From Riptortus pedestris (lineage: Eukaryota > Arthropoda > Insecta > Hemiptera > Alydidae), in NCBI GenBank assembly GCA_019009955.1, contig CM032233.1, positions 84,905,001 to 84,969,000 of the forward strand: 64,000 nt of DNA, read 5' to 3'. Below the pieces are notes generated by a model. It did not search any database, was not told where the DNA came from, and saw nothing but the letters and a program-made list of their open reading frames with translations. The translations under genes were made by a program, and so were the position numbers. The stretch's first letter is position 1. The number at the start of each line of letters is the position of its first letter. This document shows positions 58,711-64,000 of this stretch, piece by piece.

Positions 58711-59485
58711 CGTGGGTGAATCAAATATAAACGAGACTTTTCGCCTTTCGGGCACAGTAGTGGTGGGAGAACGTTCCCGCCTTTTTTGTTGTTGGGTAGG
58801 TTAGTCAGGAGTAGGGGAAGCACGTGATCTCGCCACCTCGATCGTCTCGGTGTCCACCGTGACGATGTTGGACGAAGAGGTACCCCCGTCGATTGCGCAA
58901 CGTGTCGTACTTAAGAAGTATCTCGCCGCAGAAGGTGTAAAACCGGCCGAAATCTTGAGGAGATTGACTGCACAGTTCGGGGAAAAGACACTTTCGCGAG
59001 CCAGAGTGTTTGCATGCCATAAACAGTTTGTGGGGGGTCGTGATCGTGTTGAAAATCCGACTTGCATATCGCCGCAAAAGACGAGACCTACCAATCAGAG
59101 AAGTGGTTCTTCTCCATGACTATGCTCGCCCCCATGCAGCAGCCATGACTAGGGAAAAATTGGAGCAACTGGGGTGGGAGACACTGGAACACCCTCCTTA
59201 CAGTCCAGACCTGTCACCCTGTGACGTTCATGTGTTTGGCCCTCTCAAGGAAGCTTTAGGAGGCCAAAGATTCGACAGTGATGGTGAGGTTGAAGCCTAT
59301 TGCGCAATTGGCTGCAGACATGACCTGCATCTTTCTACATGGAAGGAATTGGAAAGCTACCAATCCTTTGGGAAAAATGTGTTTCCAAGTCAGGGGATTA
59401 GGTAGAAAAATAAGCTATATTATTTTTTGCATTTAAAATTAAAATAAATTTTAAAAAAAAAAGTCTCGTTTATATTTGATTCACC
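58711..59485 (+). mobile_element. internally deleted mariner, ~775 bp
   Basis: Inverted termini GGTGAATCAAATATAAACGA (left from 58715, right complement ending 59485), with TA at 58709-58710 and 59486-59487; the left end carries a few extra bases. It encodes the N- and C-terminal parts of a DD34D transposase fused by a deletion. Confidence 0.9.
58850..59405 (+). pseudogene. mariner transposase with central deletion
   Basis: The first frame (ATG 58865; IAQRVVLKKYLAAEGVKPAE, ARVFACHKQF) holds the helix-turn-helix region. Near 59055 it joins a different frame reading VVLLHDYARPHAAAM and YSPDLSPCDVHVF: the second and third catalytic aspartates with 34 residues between. About 450 bp including the first catalytic Asp are missing and the junction is out of frame, so no active protein can be made. 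Confidence 0.85.
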
Positions 59486-59487
59486 TA

Positions 59488-60539
59488 ATATATCACACTG
59501 AGAAATGCTTTATGACCAATATTATTACCTACAATTGCTGGTCAGTTCATTTTGTTTTAACTTGCAATTTACTAGAATTATTTTTATTTTTTGTTCAGCC
59601 CTAAGTAAACCTATACTCTTGTCTTGGAATTTTCTCAATAAACTATTATATCACTACTTACCTCTTGCTTAGCTCAACAGCCATATATTAATGTTGCACA
59701 CTTATTAAGATTTATTTGTTTATTACACTGTTGGCAAAATAATATTTAAAATTGTGCCCTTCCTTTTGGTGTTACTTTCCCTTCATAAAAATTACGTTTC
59801 ATACACGGACTATATCAAGTAAAATGAATGAATTGAGTTGTTTTAAAGTTGTGCTTGGAAAACCTGTTTGGTTTGAGCAGCTCATACACGATGGACTCTT
59901 TCTTTTTAATTCAGTATAAAAGATATAGGGAAAAGTAATGTTATTTTTGATATTTAGAAATATTAATACATTTTTAGACCATTCATTATTATGGCTGCTA
60001 TTTCCCTAAAATTTTAATATCCTTCATTATTTATCTCCTTTTTTTAATGTGATGGCAATTTGCGCATCAAAAACTCAATCATTGTCTAACACCTTCATTT
60101 TTGAAGTTTTGTCCATTAAATACATTTTGGGTAGGCAGAATCAAATGGTAATATAATAATTTCAGTCCTGGGGCACAAAGAGAAATAGGAAGAGCTGCCC
60201 AGTCTAATTCTGGATTTTGCCACAAGTTGTCAAAACTGCACTTTCTAGGTCCAAGAAAACTTGTTTACCATTGACCAGTGCTTATCATAAGTGCCTTTTA
60301 TTATTATTATTTTGTTACCATTAATAATCTTATGCCTCATTGCTCTTTCGACATCCCATTATACTCGTACATACCATTTTCTTATTGAGGTTCAATTTTT
60401 TTCTTTTCTTTTACCTTGGATAGGTATATGCTAAAGACTACTCACTCGTGAATCCCCGCCCCTCTCAGCTCATGAGTCCCCTCTAGAATACTTATAAATC
60501 AATTTATGTTTTTGTAAATATTACTAAATGGTTTGTTGT
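59488..60539 (+). other. CERT intron 5, nothing recognised
   Basis: AT-rich, no gene or repeat recognised. Confidence 0.6.
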
Positions 60540-60737
60540 TTAGAGTTCAAATGCTCTGCAATATCTGTGTTGTCGAAAAGGATTTGGCCATATAATGGTC
60601 CTCACAATATTTACATCATTCTCAGATGATCTCCCAGGGCATGACTTATCGCTAAAGGTAAAATCACTCGCCTGAAATATTTCAATCCTTCTCCTGCATG
60701 TGATGTCGGAAACTGCACCTTCACCAAAAATGCTCAC
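60540..60737 (-). pseudogene. mariner remnant, N-terminal DNA-binding part
   Basis: On the minus strand FGEGAVSDITCRRRIEIF, SDKSCPGRSSENDVNIVRTI, a good fit to the second helix-turn-helix and the GRP linker of mariner transposases. Open over 65 codons, but nothing follows. Confidence 0.6.
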
Positions 60738-61890
60738 CAGTGTCTTTAAACTTCTGTACCTCTTTTATCTGTTGTATCTCATAGGAAACAATGGTGTAAA
60801 TATAATTTATCAAAAGCCATTTGGCCCTCCATTAATTATATTATACTCAATACTGAAATAATGAATTCAAGATTTCAAAAATTTTAGAGAAGACGTGTTT
60901 GGGTAAAGTATAATTAGAAGAAGCCAGCATAATTACTTTAAAAAAGTGCCCCTTTATCTTAATTTTGTTTGGGATAAAATTATTAAACATAACTTTCCAG
61001 TTGACTTAATATTTCATTATTTTGACTAGTTAAGGATTACATTTGAACTATTTTTAACATTTTAAATTATTTAGATTCTCCTTCAAAAATACTTTCCAGT
61101 CACTTGATTCTCTCCCTCTTTTTTTTCATTCTTTTGGGCAATTTATCACTGAATGAATAATGAGTTCTATTGACGCTTTTCTTGGTTTCTATATGTTTTT
61201 TGGCTCCTTTTAGCAGTTTTTCTTCTTTTAAAAAAAAGAGCTATTGAGGTTGCTCACGTTGCAAAAATATTTAATTTTTTACTCTACTTTCAAAAATATT
61301 GTTTTTACACTTCCCATATTATACAATTAAATAATCTTAAAACTTTCTGCATCTGAGTCCTATTTGAGTTCATTCAAACAATTATAGGGCAAAGATTCCT
61401 TAAGATCCAAGGTTAGGTTTAATGACAATTCCTAAACCATTTCATTCTCTATTGGGTTTGTTGGAGAGATTTTAAGGAGTTACAATAAAAAAAGAAAAAA
61501 AAAACCTAGAATAGGATTATAAGGAATTATATTCCTCACTTTCATTCAACCAATCCATGGAGAAATCCATTCAATCGATGGTGCAATACAATGCCAGGTC
61601 TTATATGATTTACTAAATTACTGGCATAATTCTTGGATCCTTAGTTTATAGTACTACAGAAAATTTCTGGTTTAGGAGTGTTGTCTGAGGCTTTCACATT
61701 ATTATTTTTTAATATATTTAAATGCTAGTTTTTATTTGTTTATTTTTTTATATTTGATCTAGTGGAATATGAGTGAGTAGCTTTTAATCCTTACATTAAC
61801 TATTACTGTATTACTCACACATATTTTCTATCTGAGTCACATGTTATTCTGTCATTCTGTTTTCTCTGTCATTTTGCTGTACACCTCATA

Positions 61891-61895
<5 letters not shown>
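60738..61895 (+). other. CERT intron 5, nothing recognised
   Basis: AT-rich with A/T tracts. Confidence 0.6.
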
Positions 61896-61955
<60 letters not shown>

Positions 61956-61985
61956 TATGTTGCTATTAGATAAATTTGAATGCTG

Positions 61986-62021
<36 letters not shown>

Positions 62022-62044
62022 CTATTAGATAAATTTGAATGCTG

Positions 62045-62120
<76 letters not shown>
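61896..62120. repeat. compound (TA)n/(GA)n microsatellite with duplicated 36 bp spacer
   Basis: Three TA runs separated by two copies of GTTGCTATTAGATAAATTTG...GCTGTCAT, ending in (GA)n at about 62089-62120. Confidence 0.95.
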
Positions 62121-62123
<3 letters not shown>

Positions 62124-62463
62124 TCTAAAAGTTATAATATAAAATTTTTCACAGTTAATGTTTATTTATATTATTAAAAGAACTTAAAAATTTAAGAAAA
62201 CAAATGTTTTACTATAACTTGCCATGACATGTGATGGCAATGTATAGTTTAACTAGATGTAGAAATGTTAAACACTAGCAGGAACTGTTGAAGTACCATT
62301 CCTGGCCATAATGACATTTTGTTATTACAATGGAAAAAAAAAAAAAGATTTAGATAGAATGGAGAACTTCCTTTCTTCAATGGTCTAGTGGATGCCATTT
62401 GAGAATTTGTACATAGTCTTATATATATGTTAAGAATGGACCATTTATAATATAAATGTTGTA
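62121..62463 (+). other. CERT intron 5, nothing recognised
   Basis: AT-rich, no element recognised. Confidence 0.6.
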
Positions 62464-63170
62464 CAGTAGAACCCCTCATATCCGTCACCCACGGGACCGG
62501 AACAAGGTCGGTACACAAAAAAGGTCGGATAATCCGAGGAACAACAGAAAGTGAATAGAAACACATAGAAACGAGTAATTTACATATTTATTATACAATA
62601 TTTAATGTAAAATATTCGTACATTACAAATTCATTTAAAAAAATCGGTTATATTTTTTGTCTTGAAGAAGTTAACCTTGCTTTTGCAGAGGTATCCCTCC
62701 ACTTTTTAATGCACATCACATCCATGGGTGTTGCGTTTGGATGCTGCTCGATGTATTTCATCTCAAAAGCCTCTTTGGCTGCCGTATGACTGATCTTTTC
62801 AGGCTCTTGTTTTTCGTCGTCCATTTCATCTTCTTCCATTTCACCTTTAAGAACTGCAGCTACGATTTGATCGTCGTCAAGTTCCTCGTTGGTGACCTCA
62901 GCCATGTCTCCTTCCAATAGCCACTCTTCTACGTCGGCTGGGTGGATTTCGCCATCAATGGCTTGTAAATCTTGGCGAATCTCCGCTTCTGTTTTGACGA
63001 TTTCAGGCTCATTAGAGCTTGAACCATCATATTCCCATCATATTCCATGTCACTTGGTCAAAGTTTTTTCCAAGAATTTCTTAGAGTGGTATCTTTTATT
63101 TCTTCCCAGAAAAGTGACGGATAATCCAAGGAGTCGGTTAATGCGAGGTCGGATATGAGGGGTTCTACTG
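62464..63170 (-). mobile_element. pogo/Tigger-type element, 707 bp, deleted
   Basis: TA at 62462-62463 and 63171-63172. Termini CAGTAGAACCCCTCATATCC and (reverse complement) CAGTAGAACCCCTCATATCC, 20 of 20 identical. It carries only the C-terminal part of a transposase on the minus strand. Confidence 0.94.
62648..63030 (-). pseudogene. Tigger/jerky-like transposase, C-terminal tail only
   Basis: The open minus-strand frame has no start codon at its upstream end: EPEIVKTEAEIRQDLQAIDG, ADVEEWLLEGDMAEVTNEEL, an acidic run, then ATPMDVMCIKKWRD and a basic end SRQKI at the stop. The acidic region and closing segment are those that follow the DDE core in Tigger/pogo proteins. The DNA-binding and catalytic parts are absent. 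Confidence 0.75.
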
Positions 63171-63172
63171 TA

Positions 63173-64000
63173 TAGTTTTCCAAATTTTATAATAAAGATA
63201 AACAAAAGTTTTAAGAATGTATTCAAGAGGAGTTCAACATTTTGAAATTGTGAGTGAGAATTTAAAGGAAGATTGCTATAAGAAAAAGGGTTAATGTAAA
63301 GTTCATTACTTGAGCCTTTAAATCTATTACTTTAGGGAGCATCCTTTACAACTTAGCATTGGTGGATACCAATACAACCAATGGATACACCACTATATAT
63401 CACCATATCATGATGTGATAATAATTTAAATTTTTACCTGGTAGCTTTTGTTTTATTTCAATATTGTTGTACACACATGTATCATTCTGATAGAAATTAT
63501 ATTTTTCATTGTTATCATTTAAACTAGCTATCTGTTACATTGATTAAAATACAAGATGTTTTTTGATGATTAATGTTACTTACTAATGCATAAAAAGGTT
63601 GTTTTGACCCATTATTCTAAGGCCTACTCTGGGGTTTGGCTATATACGGCATGGGGTTTTGCTCATTTCATTTAATATTGTGTTACCCTCCAGGTTTATG
63701 CCTTTCATACTAGTGCCAAAATTTCCCCAAATTCCAAACCCAGTTAATGTCCAACAACCTTGTTATACTTACTTCTAGTTGCTACAGTCAGTGTCGGACT
63801 TGGGCTGACTGTATTATTTAGTGTGCTCATCAGTTAAGACCAATCAATTTTTTGACCTTAGCATATGCAAATCCTCCCTCAGGTCATCCATTTCATTCTC
63901 TCAATGTGCCCTAGCTACTACAATCTGACATTTTATTGCTCAGATACAGCTGCTTTCAGAATCTCATCAGTTCGACATTGCTTTTAATTCTTCATCTTTG
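63173..64000 (+). other. right edge, presumably still CERT intron 5
   Basis: No FFAT or START-domain codons were recognised, and no other element. Confidence 0.5.

Overview
This is a 64 kb piece of an AT-rich arthropod, almost certainly insect, nuclear genome. The genes have short exons, GT/AG introns and insect-type orthologues, and the DNA between them is full of mariner, piggyBac, pogo, long-inverted-repeat, non-LTR, LTR and SINE sequences. The species cannot be named from the sequence. No bacterial operons, CRISPR arrays, rRNA or free-standing tRNA genes were seen.

Three protein-coding genes were reconstructed exon by exon, with splice sites and phases that agree. (1) 355-5353, plus strand: the 3' four coding exons of prickle (planar cell polarity), carrying LIM1-3 and a C-terminal CVVS prenylation box; the PET domain lies left of the window. 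(2) 18268-31810, minus strand: a complete six-exon gene for a 233-residue TMEM192-like four-helix membrane protein. (3) 38652-48637, plus strand: the 5' five exons of the ceramide transfer protein CERT (PH domain, serine-repeat motif, middle coiled-coil region). Its FFAT and START exons were not found and must lie beyond 64000, leaving an intron of at least 15.4 kb. prickle and TMEM192 are tail to tail; TMEM192 and CERT are head to head. They share no evident pathway.

Region by region: 6-8 kb 3' flank of prickle with a dead mariner; 8.1-9.4 kb a nearly complete mariner; 12.0-14.4 kb a transposon with ~670 bp inverted arms; 15.8-17.8 kb a reverse transcriptase scrap and a dispersed repeat that received a rearranged LTR element; 18.0-18.2 kb a SINE beside the TMEM192 3' end; 24-27 kb and 29-31 kb non-LTR and mariner remnants inside TMEM192 introns; 32.4-34.7 kb an 82 bp tandem repeat split by a piggyBac-type element at TTAA; 35.9-37.1 kb a 63 bp minisatellite upstream of CERT; 37.8-38.0 kb a full SINE with a perfect 14 bp target duplication; 42-44 kb a second copy of the dispersed repeat plus a pogo-type element in a CERT intron; 48.6-64 kb a long intron holding a piggyBac-type MITE, several mariner fragments, a 71 bp minisatellite, a deleted mariner and a pogo/Tigger-type element.

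The most interesting items are the long-inverted-repeat transposon with an unusual protein family, the piggyBac element with repeated subterminal palindromes, the SINE family, the CERT microexon, the rearranged LTR element and the 63 bp repeat with an uninterrupted minus-strand 21-codon periodic frame.
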